DNA of 64,000 nt from Sva-07 sp964592115 (GTDB lineage: Bacteria; Actinomycetota; Acidimicrobiia; Acidimicrobiales; Ilumatobacteraceae): the NCBI GenBank assembly GCA_964592115.1, contig CAZQCP010000002.1, forward strand, positions 1 through 64,000, written 5' to 3'. Of this stretch, positions 24,704 to 35,838 are shown piece by piece. The notes beneath the pieces were generated by a model. The model ran no database searches, was not told where the DNA came from, and saw only the letters and a program-made list of their open reading frames with translations. Within the stretch, counting starts at the first letter, position 1, and every line of letters begins with the position of its first letter. The position numbers were made by a program, and so were the translations under genes.

Positions 24704-26128
24704 TCATCTGGCCACCAGATCGACGAGATCGGCGGCCCGGGCGAGCGAGCCGAGCGATCGGCACGTGGCCACGATCTCCGCGGCGCGTGCCTCGCCGAGT
24801 GTGGGTCCGATCAGCCCGATCGCCTTCCGCTCGACATCGTCGGCGGACATCGGGTGACTCGGGAACCCGCGCACGAACTCGACGCGTCGCGCGACGGTCG
24901 TCCCCGACGCCAGCGTGACCGTGACGTGTGCCGACTCGGTGCGGTCGCGTCCGTGCCCGGCCTCTTGCTCGGGGTCGTGGGTGACCTCGACGCGCGCCAT
25001 GAGAGCCGCTACGTCGGGATCGCCATGCATGCGATCGAGCGACTGGGCGGCGAGGAAGTCGAGTCGTCCGTCGACGAGGATGATCGCCGTCAGGTAGGCG
25101 AGGTTGAGCGCGGGCATCGAGGCGTTGGCGAACGCCTCGGCCCGGCCGGGCATGGCGATCTGCACCGCGGTGACCTCGTCGCGATCGATCTCGCCGACGA
25201 GGTCGATCAGCGCCTCCACGGCAGGTTGCGCCGGGCCGCCGACGGGGTAGCGCTTGAACGCCGCGTCGTGCAGCGCGCGGCGATCGCCGAGGTCGGCGAG
25301 GGCCGCCGCCGGGTCGCTGTCGCCCGCCGCGAACGCGCCGCCGAGGCGCCAGCCGCCGGGGTGATCGAGGCACTCCGACACGCCTCGATATCCGGCGTCG
25401 ACGAGCAGCGCGGCCTGCAAACCGCCGCGTGCACCGAGGCCGGCGAACACGAACGCCTTCTCGATGTGCTCGACGTCGGAGAGCCATTGCCACGACCCCG
25501 ACGCCTGCTGCGCGCAGCACGACAGCACGTGGCCGATCGCTTCGCTGTCCATGCCGAGCAGACTCGCCGCGGTGGCCGCGGCGCCGAACAAGGGCCCGAC
25601 GCCGTGGCTGGCGATGCCCGCTCGGCGCAGGTTCTGAGCGCCGAGCAGCCGGGGCATGCAGGCGGCGATCTCGTACCCGACCGTGATCGCCCGCTCCACC
25701 GCTTCGCCCGACGACGATGCGCGCTCGCTCACACCCAGCGCGGTGCTGACGATCGCTGGGCCGGGCTGCACGAACACGGACGGCATGAAGTCGTTGATCT
25801 CCGCGCCGTGGCCGGCCATCGCTCCGGCAAACGTCGCGTCGACGATCGATGCGCGGTCGCGCGAGCCGAGGATCGTCGTACCGGAAGGCGAGCCGCTGAC
25901 CGCAACCGCATAGCGCCGGGCAATCGTTGCTGCGGCGAGGTCGCGGCAGGCGACGACCGAGGCGAGCGTGTCGAGCAGGTGGAGGCGCGTGAGCAACGAT
26001 ACGTGCGGGTCCGTCGGGGCGGTCGCAGCATCGGCGATGTGCCGAGCGATCGACGACGTGATGCTCGTGTGCGCCGGTGCGACGATGCCGGCGGCGGGCT
26101 CGCCAGCGCGGCCGGACGTGTCGGTCAC
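24704..26128 (-). CDS. MmgE/PrpD family protein
   Basis: 474 residues, GTG start overlapping the IclR stop (GTGA). This family dehydrates 2-methylcitrate or isomerises related tricarboxylic or dicarboxylic acids. The all-helical N-terminal domain has LLDTLASVVACRD, GAMAGHGAEINDFMPSVFVQPGPAIV and SHGVGPLFGAAATAASLLGM. The C-terminal domain has FKRYPVGGPAQPAVEAL and FVRGFPSHPMSADDVERK. Typical PrpD motifs with His (GHGAEIND) are kept. In this setting, after an esterase, it may act on the acid released from an ester. Confidence 0.85.
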   Translation of the reverse strand: MTDTSGRAGEPAAGIVAPAHTSITSSIARHIADAATAPTDPHVSLLTRLHLLDTLASVVACRDLAAATIARRYAVAVSGSPSGTTILGSRDRASIVDATFAGAMAGHGAEINDFMPSVFVQPGPAIVSTALGVSERASSSGEAVERAITVGYEIAACMPRLLGAQNLRRAGIASHGVGPLFGAAATAASLLGMDSEAIGHVLSCCAQQASGSWQWLSDVEHIEKAFVFAGLGARGGLQAALLVDAGYRGVSECLDHPGGWRLGGAFAAGDSDPAAALADLGDRRALHDAAFKRYPVGGPAQPAVEALIDLVGEIDRDEVTAVQIAMPGRAEAFANASMPALNLAYLTAIILVDGRLDFLAAQSLDRMHGDPDVAALMARVEVTHDPEQEAGHGRDRTESAHVTVTLASGTTVARRVEFVRGFPSHPMSADDVERKAIGLIGPTLGEARAAEIVATCRSLGSLARAADLVDLVAR

Positions 26129-26862
26129 AGTCGCCCGACACCTTCACTGAGTCGGGTCGCGGTGGCGACGACCTCGGCGATGATCGCCTCGCGACGTTTC
26201 GCGTCGACGCGCTCGGCGGGTGCCGACACGGCCAACGCGCCGGCCGGGTTCCCGCGTCGATCGACGACTGGCGCGGCGACGCTGCACACCGGCAACCTGG
26301 ACCCGGAGATGGCGTACCCCTGGCGGCGCACGCGTTCGATGGCGCGCAGCGTCGCCGCCGCGTCGAGCGGTCGAGCGAGATCGACGCGCGCCGCGATGCG
26401 ATGCACCACGTCTGCGGCGTCATCGCTGTGGGCGAGGATCGCCCGCCCACCGGTCGGCAGTGCCAGCGGCACGCGGCTGCCGACACGGGTCGTGAAGCGC
26501 AGCGGCCGCGGCGAGACGAGCTTGTCCACGTAGAGGGCATCGTCGCCGTCTCGCACCACGAGGTTGACGGTCTCGCCCGTGCGTTCGTGCAGTTCGTGCA
26601 ATGCGGCGCCGGCCACCTGCTTGACCGGGAGGTCGGCGGCGATGCCGGTGCCGAGCTCCCACATCCGCAGCGTGGGCCGGTATCGACCCGAGTCGTCGGG
26701 GTCCCGCGCCGCGTAGCCGAGCTCGATCAACTCGGCGAGGATCCGATGGACGGTGCTCTTCTGGAGGTCGAGCTCGGCCGCGATGGCCGACAGACGCACC
26801 GAACCGTGGGCGCGAGTCAGCGTCTCGAGGACTCGGAAGCTCTTCTCGACCGCACTCGCCAT
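26125..26862 (-). CDS. IclR-family transcriptional regulator
   Basis: 245 residues. The winged helix reads VRLSAIAAELDLQKSTVHRILAEL at residues 22-45, and the effector domain includes GETVNLVVRDGDDALYVDKL, PLALPTGGRAILAHSDD and GNPAGALAVSAPAERV. It is the first gene of a three-gene minus transcript and starts only 18 nt from the divergent esterase, so it can control both directions from one site. Ligands of the family are usually aromatic or small organic acids. Confidence 0.9.
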   Translation of the reverse strand: MASAVEKSFRVLETLTRAHGSVRLSAIAAELDLQKSTVHRILAELIELGYAARDPDDSGRYRPTLRMWELGTGIAADLPVKQVAGAALHELHERTGETVNLVVRDGDDALYVDKLVSPRPLRFTTRVGSRVPLALPTGGRAILAHSDDAADVVHRIAARVDLARPLDAAATLRAIERVRRQGYAISGSRLPVCSVAAPVVDRRGNPAGALAVSAPAERVDAKRREAIIAEVVATATRLSEGVGRL

Positions 26863-26867
26863 GGCGG

Positions 26868-26900
26868 ATATTCTGCACTGATGAACGATGTTCTGTCCAG
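26868..26900. promoter_or_regulatory. Direct repeat ATRTTCTGYMCWG x2, 20 bp apart
   Basis: ATATTCTGCACTG (26868-26880) and ATGTTCTGTCCAG (26888-26900) repeat with a 20-bp period across the divergent starts at 26862 and 26881. They are the best candidate IclR operator. The second copy lies within the first codons of the esterase gene, whose transcript would then be leaderless. Confidence 0.4.
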
Positions 26901-28467
26901 TGGAACGCGCTCATCGCGCTCAACGCGGGCGACCACCGCCGACGGCGTCGTGCGCGGTGAGGCAGGCGATGGGTTCGTCGTCTTCCGTGGGATTCCGTAC
27001 GGCGCGCCGACCGGCGGGGCGAACCGCTTCCGCCGGCCGCAGCCACCCGAACCATGGGCTGGCGAGCGCGCCTGCGTTCGCTACGGAGAGACTGCACCGC
27101 AGGCGAGGCACTGGCTGGCTCGCGGTGGTTTCCCTGGAAACGAGCCCGACATCGGCGAGGACTGTCTCGTGCTCAACGTGTGGACGCCGCGGCTCGACGA
27201 GGGCACGCGCCCGGTGCTCGTGTGGCTCCATGGTGGCGGCTTCGAGGCCGGCACTGCGTCGATGCTCCTCTACGACGGTGCGCGTGTGGCGCGGCGCGGT
27301 GACGTCGTGGTCGTGACCGTCAACCATCGTCTCGGCGTCATGGGGCATCTGCACCTCGCCGACAACGTCGGACCTGAGCGAGTCGACGAGTTCGCCGGCT
27401 CGGGCAATGCCGGCCTGCTCGACATCGTCGCCGCACTGCGATGGGTGCGGGAGAACATCGGCGCGTTCGGCGGCGACCCGGGATCCGTCACGATCTACGG
27501 ACAGTCCGGCGGCGGTCGCAAGGTCAGCATCGCCGCTGCCACACCCCTCGCGCAGGGGTTGTTCCACCGCGGCATCGTCCAGAGCGGTTCGCAGCTCCGC
27601 CTCCTGCCGCGTGACAGGGCCGCGGAGCTCGCCAGCCGACTGTTCGACCAGCTCGGTCTCGCACGTCACGACATCACCTCTCTCCAGGCGTTGCCGATGA
27701 CGGACGTGTTGCGTGCCGCCCGTGCGGTCGGTCGCAGGTACATGCCGACGATCGACGAGGTCGTGTTCGACGGCGATCCCTGGGATCCCGATGCGCCGCC
27801 GACCGCGTACCACGTCCCGATGGTCATCGGCACATGCCGCACCGAGTTGTCCAACCAGATCGGAGCGATGGACCCGACGACGTTCGACATCACCGATGCC
27901 GATCTGCCGGAGCGACTCGCGGCATTCGTCGCGCCCGGCGACATCGACGAGGCGGTGGACCTCGTACGTCGGTCGAATCCTGACGCCGATGCGCCCGAGG
28001 TGTTCTTCTCGATTGCGTCGGCGCGCAGCTACTGGCGTGACAGCGTGTTGCAGACCGAACGCAAGGCGGCGCAGGCAGTGTCTGGCGGCGCGCCCGTCTG
28101 GTCCTATCGGCTGATGTGGCGTACTCCGGTCGAGGGCGGCCGCCAGATCACGCCGCACTCGCTCGATCTGCCCTTCGTGTTCGACAACGTCGCCGTTGCC
28201 GAGCACATGGTCGGACCGGCCACCGCGGCGACCGCCGCGATGACCGATGCGATCTGCGACGCATGGTTGGCCTTCGCGCGTGCCGGCGACCCGAACAACG
28301 CCGGACTCGCGCCGTGGGCGCCGTACGACCTCGAACGCCGTGCCGTGATGCACTTCGACGTGCCGCCCGTGGCCGTCGACGACCCGCACTGCGACGAGCG
28401 ACGCTTCTTCGAACGCTACGAGACCGGACAGTTCAGCGGCACACCGCACTGGCGGCGAAGTTCTTGA
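26881..28467 (+). CDS. Type-B carboxylesterase (plus strand)
   Basis: 528 residues. EDCLVLNVWTPRLDEG, VLVWLHGGGFEAG (oxyanion hole), GQSGGGRKVSIAA (catalytic Ser, with Gly in place of the usual Ala) and HSLDLPFVFDNV (catalytic His) are in order. FRGIPYGAPTGGANRFRRPQPP is the family N-terminal motif. It is divergent from the IclR gene with an 18-nt spacer and no ribosome binding site, which suggests leaderless translation. It and the minus-strand esterase share layout but are clearly diverged, so they probably handle different esters under one regulator. Confidence 0.88.
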   Translation: MNDVLSSGTRSSRSTRATTADGVVRGEAGDGFVVFRGIPYGAPTGGANRFRRPQPPEPWAGERACVRYGETAPQARHWLARGGFPGNEPDIGEDCLVLNVWTPRLDEGTRPVLVWLHGGGFEAGTASMLLYDGARVARRGDVVVVTVNHRLGVMGHLHLADNVGPERVDEFAGSGNAGLLDIVAALRWVRENIGAFGGDPGSVTIYGQSGGGRKVSIAAATPLAQGLFHRGIVQSGSQLRLLPRDRAAELASRLFDQLGLARHDITSLQALPMTDVLRAARAVGRRYMPTIDEVVFDGDPWDPDAPPTAYHVPMVIGTCRTELSNQIGAMDPTTFDITDADLPERLAAFVAPGDIDEAVDLVRRSNPDADAPEVFFSIASARSYWRDSVLQTERKAAQAVSGGAPVWSYRLMWRTPVEGGRQITPHSLDLPFVFDNVAVAEHMVGPATAATAAMTDAICDAWLAFARAGDPNNAGLAPWAPYDLERRAVMHFDVPPVAVDDPHCDERRFFERYETGQFSGTPHWRRSS

Positions 28468-28544
28468 GCTCGTGCTGAAGACGGGGGCACCGCTGAGGGT
28501 GGGTCGCGGTGTCCGGTCCGGTGGCGGCTCGTCTACGATCCGAA

Positions 28545-28565
28545 CGACCGCTTCCACAGCGGTCG
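28545..28565. promoter_or_regulatory. 21-nt palindrome at the start of the DUF2142 gene
   Basis: CGACCGCT (28545-28552) and AGCGGTCG (28558-28565) are perfect 8-bp arms around TCCAC, ending 4 nt before the GTG start. It may be an operator, or an mRNA hairpin that hides the start. Confidence 0.4.
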
Positions 28566-28569
28566 CAGC

Positions 28570-30176
28570 GTGAACACAACCCAATCGATCCCCCCGGGCT
28601 CGACCGACGCTCCACTGTCGGCCGCGACCCTGCTGATCCCCCGATCCGTCCGCCGAAGATCGCTCGTCGGACTCATCGGTGTCGTTGTCGCGTTCGTCTC
28701 CATCGGCACGCTGTTCGCACTGCAGCAGCCTCCCTTCGTCGGCGCCGACGAGAAGGCCCACCTCGGCTACGCCCACCTCGTCGCCGACGGTGAGCTGCCA
28801 CGGATCGACACTCGTCAGCCGGTGCCGAGTTGGGCCACGCAATGGCTCTCGGAGACGATCTACACCGACGACGACGAGAACCGCACGGTCTGGGTTGCCA
28901 ACCATCCACCGCTTCCGTACCTCGCGACCGCGCCGGTCGTGTGGTGGTCGGAGTGGACGCAACGCCCCGACGGCGGCCTCTTCCCGATGCGCATCGCCAA
29001 CGTCGTGTGGGGCGCTGTCGGGGTCGCGTTCACATACCTGATCGCCAAGGAGCTGACACGGTCGAGCCGTCTCGCCCTGCTGTCCGCCGGTGCTGCGGCG
29101 ATGATGACCCAGTTCTACGCGGCGCTGTCGCTGGCGATGACCGACGGCATGACGTTCGCTGCCGGGGCCGCGGTCACGTGGGCCGGAGTGCGATGTCTCC
29201 GTCGGGGGACGACTCCGGAGAACCTCGGGCTGCTGTCGCTGTGCGCCGTGGTCGCCGCCGGCACCCGCGCCGTCACGCTGCTGATCGCGGTCGCCGTCGT
29301 CGGGATCGTCGCTCTGTTCGAGCTCACGGACCGGTGGGCCGTGCGCGATGGGCGAGCGCACCGCGCGGTGGTGCGCGACGGACTCGGCGCTGCCACCCGC
29401 GTCGGGCTCGCCGGGCTGTTGCCGGCGTTGATCGTGTGGGGCTGGTTCTACGTCCGCAACATCGTGCTCTACGGCGACATCGGTGCCTCCAGCTACCTGC
29501 TCGACCGGTTCGACCGCGAACCGAACGGGAGCTTCCTCGCCACCCTCAACGACAACGGGTTGTGGCGAGCGCTCTACGCCCGCTCGATGAGCCCACTCAC
29601 CTACGCGGGGCCACGCCCGCCGTTCATGATCTTCGTGGCCGCGTTGGCCCTCGGCGGCATCGCCGGCGTGCTGTTGACGCGCCGTACCGGTGATCGTGCG
29701 GATGACGGTGCCTCCCCGGTCGTGGCCCGGCGGTCGATCCTGCTGCTGTTGACCGTCGTCGCCGTGATCGTGGTCTACGTCGCGCAGCACGTCAGCGGCG
29801 GCGGGTACCTTCACGCCCGGTACGCGTTCCCGGCGATCGGTGCCGTTGCAACCCTGCTCGTGATCGGACTCGATCGCATCGTGCCGCGGCTGTTGCCGCT
29901 CGTCGTGGTGCTCGGGATGGGGACCTGGACGCTCAGCCAGATACCGGTCGGCGTCGATCCCGACTACCACAGCCGCCCTCGTGACGGCAATCGGCTCGCG
30001 CCGGCGGCGCTGCGCACGCTGCCGGGTGGGGATCTCGCCCGATGGTTCGCCGTGTCGGGCATCGTCATCGGGATCACGACCGCCGTCGTGACACTGACGG
30101 TCGTCACCGTGCAAGCCCTCCGGCGCGACGCGCCCGAGGGCGTCGCGCCGGAGCGCCTACCGGCTGACTCGAGGCG

Positions 30177-30192
<16 letters not shown>
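28570..30192 (+). CDS. DUF2142-type membrane protein, glycosyltransferase-like
   Basis: 540 residues, GTG start. About 11 hydrophobic segments are visible. The first extracytoplasmic loop holds GADEKAHLGYAH, the Asp-Glu/His pattern of DUF2142 and GT-C (polyprenyl-phosphate-sugar-dependent) enzymes. The central helices include TYLIAKELTRSS and ALIVWGWFYVRNIVLYGDIG. Such proteins may glycosylate envelope polymers or proteins. Its last 16 bp overlap the 3' end of the convergent katG gene, so both stops lie within the other coding sequence. Confidence 0.75.
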
Positions 30193-32368
<2,176 letters not shown>

Positions 32369-32372
<4 letters not shown>

Positions 32373-32944
32373 GTCGGTTGCTTCTCCTGTGGTGATGATG
32401 GATGGGCGGATGTTGCTGGTGAGGGAGAGGAAGAAGATGGGGGAGTCGGTGGGGTGGCGGGCGCGCCGTCGGTCGCCGCGCAGTCCGGACAGAATCCCCA
32501 GAACGTCACTTCGGCTTCGTCGATGTCGAAGCCGGCATCGTCGGAGGGGGTCAGGCAGGGCACGGCGCCGGCGGCGCAGTCGACGTCGACCATCCGATTG
32601 CACGACCGGCAGATGAGATGGTGGTGGTTGTCACCGACGCGGTCCTCGTAGCGCGCCGAGGAGCCCGCCGGCTGGATGCGGCGCAGAACACCGTGCTCGG
32701 TGAGCGTGGCGAGCGCGTCGTAGACCGCCTGGCGCGAGATCGCCCCGATGCGGGCGCGCACGACCGCGCCGATGTCGTCGGCGGTGCTGTGCGGATGCGT
32801 GGCGACGGCGTCGATCACGGCCACCCGCTGTGGCGTCACCTGCAGCCGACGGGCGCGCAAGACCGCGCTCGCGTCACGCGCACCGTGTGATGCGTTGTGT
32901 GACGCGCCCCCTGATGTGCCGTGCGGCACGGTCCCCCCGGACAT
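32369..32944 (-). CDS. furA: FurA-type peroxide/iron-responsive repressor
   Basis: 191 residues. The winged helix has QVTPQRVAVIDAVATHPHSTADD and GAISRQAVYDALATL; the metal site is in DNHHHLICRSCN, with FDIDEAEVTFWGFCPDC like mycobacterial FurA. It is longer than usual at both ends: a 27-residue Ser/Gly/His N-terminus and a 40-residue Pro/Ser tail after CPDC. It overlaps katG by GTGA, so it is the furA-katG operon. A palindromic site lies 22 to 45 nt before the start codon, which suits autoregulation. Confidence 0.9.
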
Positions 32945-32965
32945 GTGCCTGAAGGTACCCCCAAT

Positions 32966-32989
32966 TCTGGACCATGTCCAGATCTGGAC
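32966..32989 (-). promoter_or_regulatory. Candidate FurA operator, three half-sites
   Basis: TCTGGAC at 32966, GTCCAGA at 32976 and TCTGGAC at 32983. The last two form a perfect 14-bp palindrome, GTCCAGATCTGGAC (32976-32989); the first and second form an inverted repeat with a 3-nt spacer. The site ends immediately before the amidohydrolase stop codon (32990) and precedes furA. Confidence 0.6.
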
Positions 32990-34147
32990 TCAGGCGGGTT
33001 GTGGCACCCGTGCCGCGCCGAGCAGTTCGGCCATGTTGGCGTAGTAGAACGCCTGCTTGGCGTCCTCGGGTGTGTCGACCATCGCCTCTTCGAACTTGGC
33101 CAGCGGGTCGCGGCCACCTTCGGGGTGCGGGAAGTCGGTCGAGAACATGAACAGGCCCGTTCCTGCCTGCTCGATCATCCAACCGACCGGCTCGCCGGGG
33201 AACGGCGTGAACTTGAGGTGCCGCTGGACGTACTCGGACGGTGCGAGCTTCAGTTCCGTCAGTGGCGTTTCGGTGCGCCGGAAGGCGCGCTGGGCGAAGT
33301 CGAGCTGATGCATCCACGACACGACCCAGCCGGCGCCCTCCTCGATCACCCCGCCACGCAGGTTCGGGTGGAGGTCGAACACGCCATCGAGGATCAGCGT
33401 GCCGAGGAACAGCGCCGGTGAGTGGGCGATGCACAAGAAGTCCTTCGAGCGGATGTTCTCCCCGCCGCCGAGGTGATCGGTGACGGGGCGCCCGTTGTTG
33501 TGGAACGCCCGGTCGAGCAACCGTCCGCCGCCGCCGATGTGGAGCACGAATGGCGCGCCGCTCGCTTCGAGCAACGACCAGAAGGGGTCGAGGTCGGGAT
33601 GGCTCGGCGACCGTTCGCCGGCCGCGGTGGACGGCACGTGGATCGCGGTGCACCCGGCGTCGAGCGCGTGCTGCAGCGTTGCCACCGCCCGGTCCGGGTC
33701 GTCGAGCGGCACCCAGCCGACGGGCAACAGGCGTGGGTCGTCCTTGCAGAAGTCGACGACGGCGAGGTTGTGGGCGCGGCTGCCGGCGTAGTGGAGGTCG
33801 AGATCTTTGCCCATGAACATCGCCGCGGCGAACGTGGCGAACACGAGTTGGCCGTCGAATCCGAACATGTCGACGACGCGGCTGCGCTCGGTGGGATCGA
33901 ACGCGCCCATCGCATGCCAGCCCTTGTCGAGGAGGAGACGTTCCTCGGCGGTGGCACGGGCGGTCTCGTCGGCCGAGCGAGCATGCGCTCTCGCGGTCGC
34001 GTCGTCGAGCACGGGAGCGAGGCGCTCCATCCCGCGGCCCTTGAGCCGGTCGAGCATGCCCTCCTCGATGAACGCGTCGAGGAAACCGGGTAGTTCCATC
34101 AGGTGGCTGTCGGCGTCGAGGATCGGTCGTCCGGCTGCATACGTCAT
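32990..34147 (-). CDS. Amidohydrolase family 2 (ACMSD-like) protein
   Basis: 385 residues, metal-dependent TIM barrel. ILDADSHLMELPGFLDAFIE holds the first metal motif (DxDSH). FVLHIGGGGRLLDR and IAHSPALFLGTLILDGVFDLHPNL hold the later histidines, and FSTDFPHPEGGRDP the last Asp. Family members hydrolyse or decarboxylate aromatic-derived acids such as amidohydrolase/decarboxylase substrates; the substrate here is unknown. A perfect palindrome lies 27 nt upstream of the start, shared with the serine hydrolase at 35839. Confidence 0.85.
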   Translation of the reverse strand: MTYAAGRPILDADSHLMELPGFLDAFIEEGMLDRLKGRGMERLAPVLDDATARAHARSADETARATAEERLLLDKGWHAMGAFDPTERSRVVDMFGFDGQLVFATFAAAMFMGKDLDLHYAGSRAHNLAVVDFCKDDPRLLPVGWVPLDDPDRAVATLQHALDAGCTAIHVPSTAAGERSPSHPDLDPFWSLLEASGAPFVLHIGGGGRLLDRAFHNNGRPVTDHLGGGENIRSKDFLCIAHSPALFLGTLILDGVFDLHPNLRGGVIEEGAGWVVSWMHQLDFAQRAFRRTETPLTELKLAPSEYVQRHLKFTPFPGEPVGWMIEQAGTGLFMFSTDFPHPEGGRDPLAKFEEAMVDTPEDAKQAFYYANMAELLGAARVPQPA

Positions 34148-34173
34148 GTGGTGTCCCCCTGGCTCAGAAGTGT

Positions 34174-34190
34174 GGTTACAAAGTGTAACC
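34174..34190. promoter_or_regulatory. Operator-like palindrome GGTTACAAAGTGTAACC
   Basis: Perfect 7-bp arms around AAG, 26 nt upstream of the amidohydrolase start. The same layout (GTGACAAAGTGTCAC) recurs at 35750. TetR or GntR dimers bind sites of this size. Confidence 0.6.
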
Positions 34191-34222
34191 GATCGTCGTG
34201 GAGGAAGCGATCCTGGCGTCGA

Positions 34223-34837
34223 CTACGTCAGGCGCAGGCCGAACACGACGTGGCGCTCGTCGTCGATCAACGCCTCGAACCCGAGGGCGCGATAGAAGCC
34301 GATCGCTCGCTCGTTGCGCCGCGCCACACCGAGATGCACGCCTGGCGATCCCGCTGCCCGCAACGACGCGCACAGTCGCTCGATCAGGCGTCGTCCGTCT
34401 CCTCGACCCTGGGCGGCGGGCAACAGGTCGATGTGGAGGTGCGACGGGTAGGCGTCGACGAGTGCGGGGTCAGCGGTCGGCGGATGATGGATGAGGTAGG
34501 TGACGATCCGGTCCCCGGTGCGCCCGGGCGCTGCGTTCGGCTCCTCCTGCGGGTAGCGCTCGCGCAGCGGGGGCCACCAGTCGCGCTCGAGGCGCTGTTC
34601 GAAGGAGCGTGAGTCGGCTGCCGCGAGCACATATCCGATCGCCTGGTCGTCGGGGTCGGTCACGACGAAGCCCTGCTCGGGTTCGAACGCGACGTACGGC
34701 CCCGCCCACACGTGTCCGGGCATCGCCGGATCGGAGTAGAGGTGCGTGCCGTCGTCACCCGCATCCGCGGTGAGGAGGCAGATCTCGTACACAGCGTCTC
34801 GGTCTGCCGTGCGGACCTGCCGGATGCTCGCAGTCAC
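34223..34837 (-). CDS. GNAT acetyltransferase
   Basis: 204 residues, GTG start overlapping the ChbG-like stop (GTGA). VTASIRQVRTADRDAVYEICLLT is the first strand-helix. HLHIDLLPAAQGRGDGRRLIERL holds the acetyl-CoA loop QGRGDGRRL, and ERAIGFYRALGFEALIDD is the last helix-strand. It is of the longer OGA/CBS-like sort with a middle insertion (WWPPLRERYPQEEPNAAPGR). Its coupling to a carbohydrate deacetylase suggests action on an amino-sugar or its product, which is inference. Confidence 0.8.
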   Translation of the reverse strand: MTASIRQVRTADRDAVYEICLLTADAGDDGTHLYSDPAMPGHVWAGPYVAFEPEQGFVVTDPDDQAIGYVLAAADSRSFEQRLERDWWPPLRERYPQEEPNAAPGRTGDRIVTYLIHHPPTADPALVDAYPSHLHIDLLPAAQGRGDGRRLIERLCASLRAAGSPGVHLGVARRNERAIGFYRALGFEALIDDERHVVFGLRLT

Positions 34838-35595
34838 AGTGCGGCCACGTCGATGAGCTCGATGCCGCGCCGGTCGATGACCGCGCGCACCGCGGGATCG
34901 GTGAGCACGGCGAGGTCGGCGACGCGCCAGGTCTCGGCCCACACCGCGTTGTCGTCGCCGGGATCGCAGATGGCACGCAACTCGGGCGCGGCAACGGCGG
35001 GGTGGGTGAGCGCGAAGTGCACGCCGTCATCGAGGCGTTCCAGCCATTCGACGAAGTGCCCGGTCCGAGCGTCGAGGTCGTCCGGCGACACCATCGACAC
35101 GAAGTTGAACGAATCGAACGTGTGGTGCGGGTCGACGCCGGGATACATGAACCGCACCCCGAGCTCGTCGCACATGGCGGCGTACGCGCTCGTGACGGAG
35201 ATGCCCATGTGGCAATCGACGTAGGCGAGGTCGAGCCCGCAGTCGCCCGCTCGCCGCGCCTGGGCGCGCATCTCGTCGGCTGCGTCATCGGGCGTGATCG
35301 AGGTTGCCGCCGCCTCGACCGTCGGATACATCGTGCCGTCATCGCGGCGAACCGTCGCGCCCGCCGACAGTGGCGCCCAGCGCAGGTACCGCCACTCGCA
35401 CGTCAACGTCGCGTGCAGCCCCGTCGTGACCCCGATCCGCCGGGCGATGGCCGCGCCTTCGGCGAACCACGGTGTCGGCGCCATCACCGACGTCTGCGTG
35501 ACGATCCCGTCCGTCACCGCCAGCGCGATGCCCTCGTTGACGGCTCGGCACATCCCGAGATCGTCGGCCTGCACCACCAACCGGATCGTCCCCAC
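34834..35595 (-). CDS. ChbG/HpnK-type (YdjC) carbohydrate deacetylase
   Basis: 253 residues, GTG start at VGTIRLVVQADDLGM; an upstream GTG at 35619 is possible. The family motifs are in order: QADDLGM (metal Asp-Asp), GLHATLTCEW (His), AYVDCHMG (Asp, His) and FALTHPAVA. YdjC proteins remove N-acetyl groups from short chitin-type or related sugars with a metal. The GNAT gene is translationally coupled downstream, consistent with a deacetylate-then-modify step. Palindrome E1 lies upstream. Confidence 0.85.
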   Translation of the reverse strand: MGTIRLVVQADDLGMCRAVNEGIALAVTDGIVTQTSVMAPTPWFAEGAAIARRIGVTTGLHATLTCEWRYLRWAPLSAGATVRRDDGTMYPTVEAAATSITPDDAADEMRAQARRAGDCGLDLAYVDCHMGISVTSAYAAMCDELGVRFMYPGVDPHHTFDSFNFVSMVSPDDLDARTGHFVEWLERLDDGVHFALTHPAVAAPELRAICDPGDDNAVWAETWRVADLAVLTDPAVRAVIDRRGIELIDVAAL

Positions 35596-35673
35596 GCTCG
35601 CCGAGCCTACGCGCCCCACCCAGCTCCGACTCGCTCGAGTGTGCCGCCCCGACTGGTGATGTGCGCCCCCAGC

Positions 35674-35724
35674 AGTCTGTGTGAGCGATCATGGGTGAAG
35701 CCGCGACTTTCGCTCACACACACC
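35674..35724. repeat. 51-nt palindrome class E, copy E1
   Basis: Arms TGTGTGAGCGA (35678-35688) and TCGCTCACACA (35710-35720) are perfect, with partly paired ends out to 51 nt. Loop sequence ATG, GAA and CC positions match copy E2. It lies between divergent genes. Confidence 0.8.
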
Positions 35725-35749
35725 GCGATGGCCACGTCGGCGCGGTTCA

Positions 35750-35764
35750 GTGACAAAGTGTCAC
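35750..35764. promoter_or_regulatory. Operator-like palindrome GTGACAAAGTGTCAC
   Basis: Perfect 6-bp arms around AAG, 74 nt upstream of the serine hydrolase start. It has the same ACA-AAG-TGT core as the palindrome at 34174, so one regulator may bind both. Confidence 0.6.
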
Positions 35765-35838
35765 CGCGCGCTACGGTCGGCTCGAACGATCAGGTGCCGG
35801 CGCGCGATGAGCGTCGGACGGACACGAGGGGGATCACG

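Noticed and set aside
23049..26540. One 1,100-residue protein spanning the esterase and the PrpD region
   Set aside because: The frame is open by GC bias, but the PrpD protein is read in a different frame with family motifs and the esterase has its own GTG with a GGAGGT site.
26920..30114. A long open frame (over 1,000 codons) antisense to the esterase and DUF2142 genes
   Set aside because: It is composed of Arg, Asp and Val-rich non-repeating sequence typical of GC-rich antisense frames, overlaps two well-supported genes and shows no domain.
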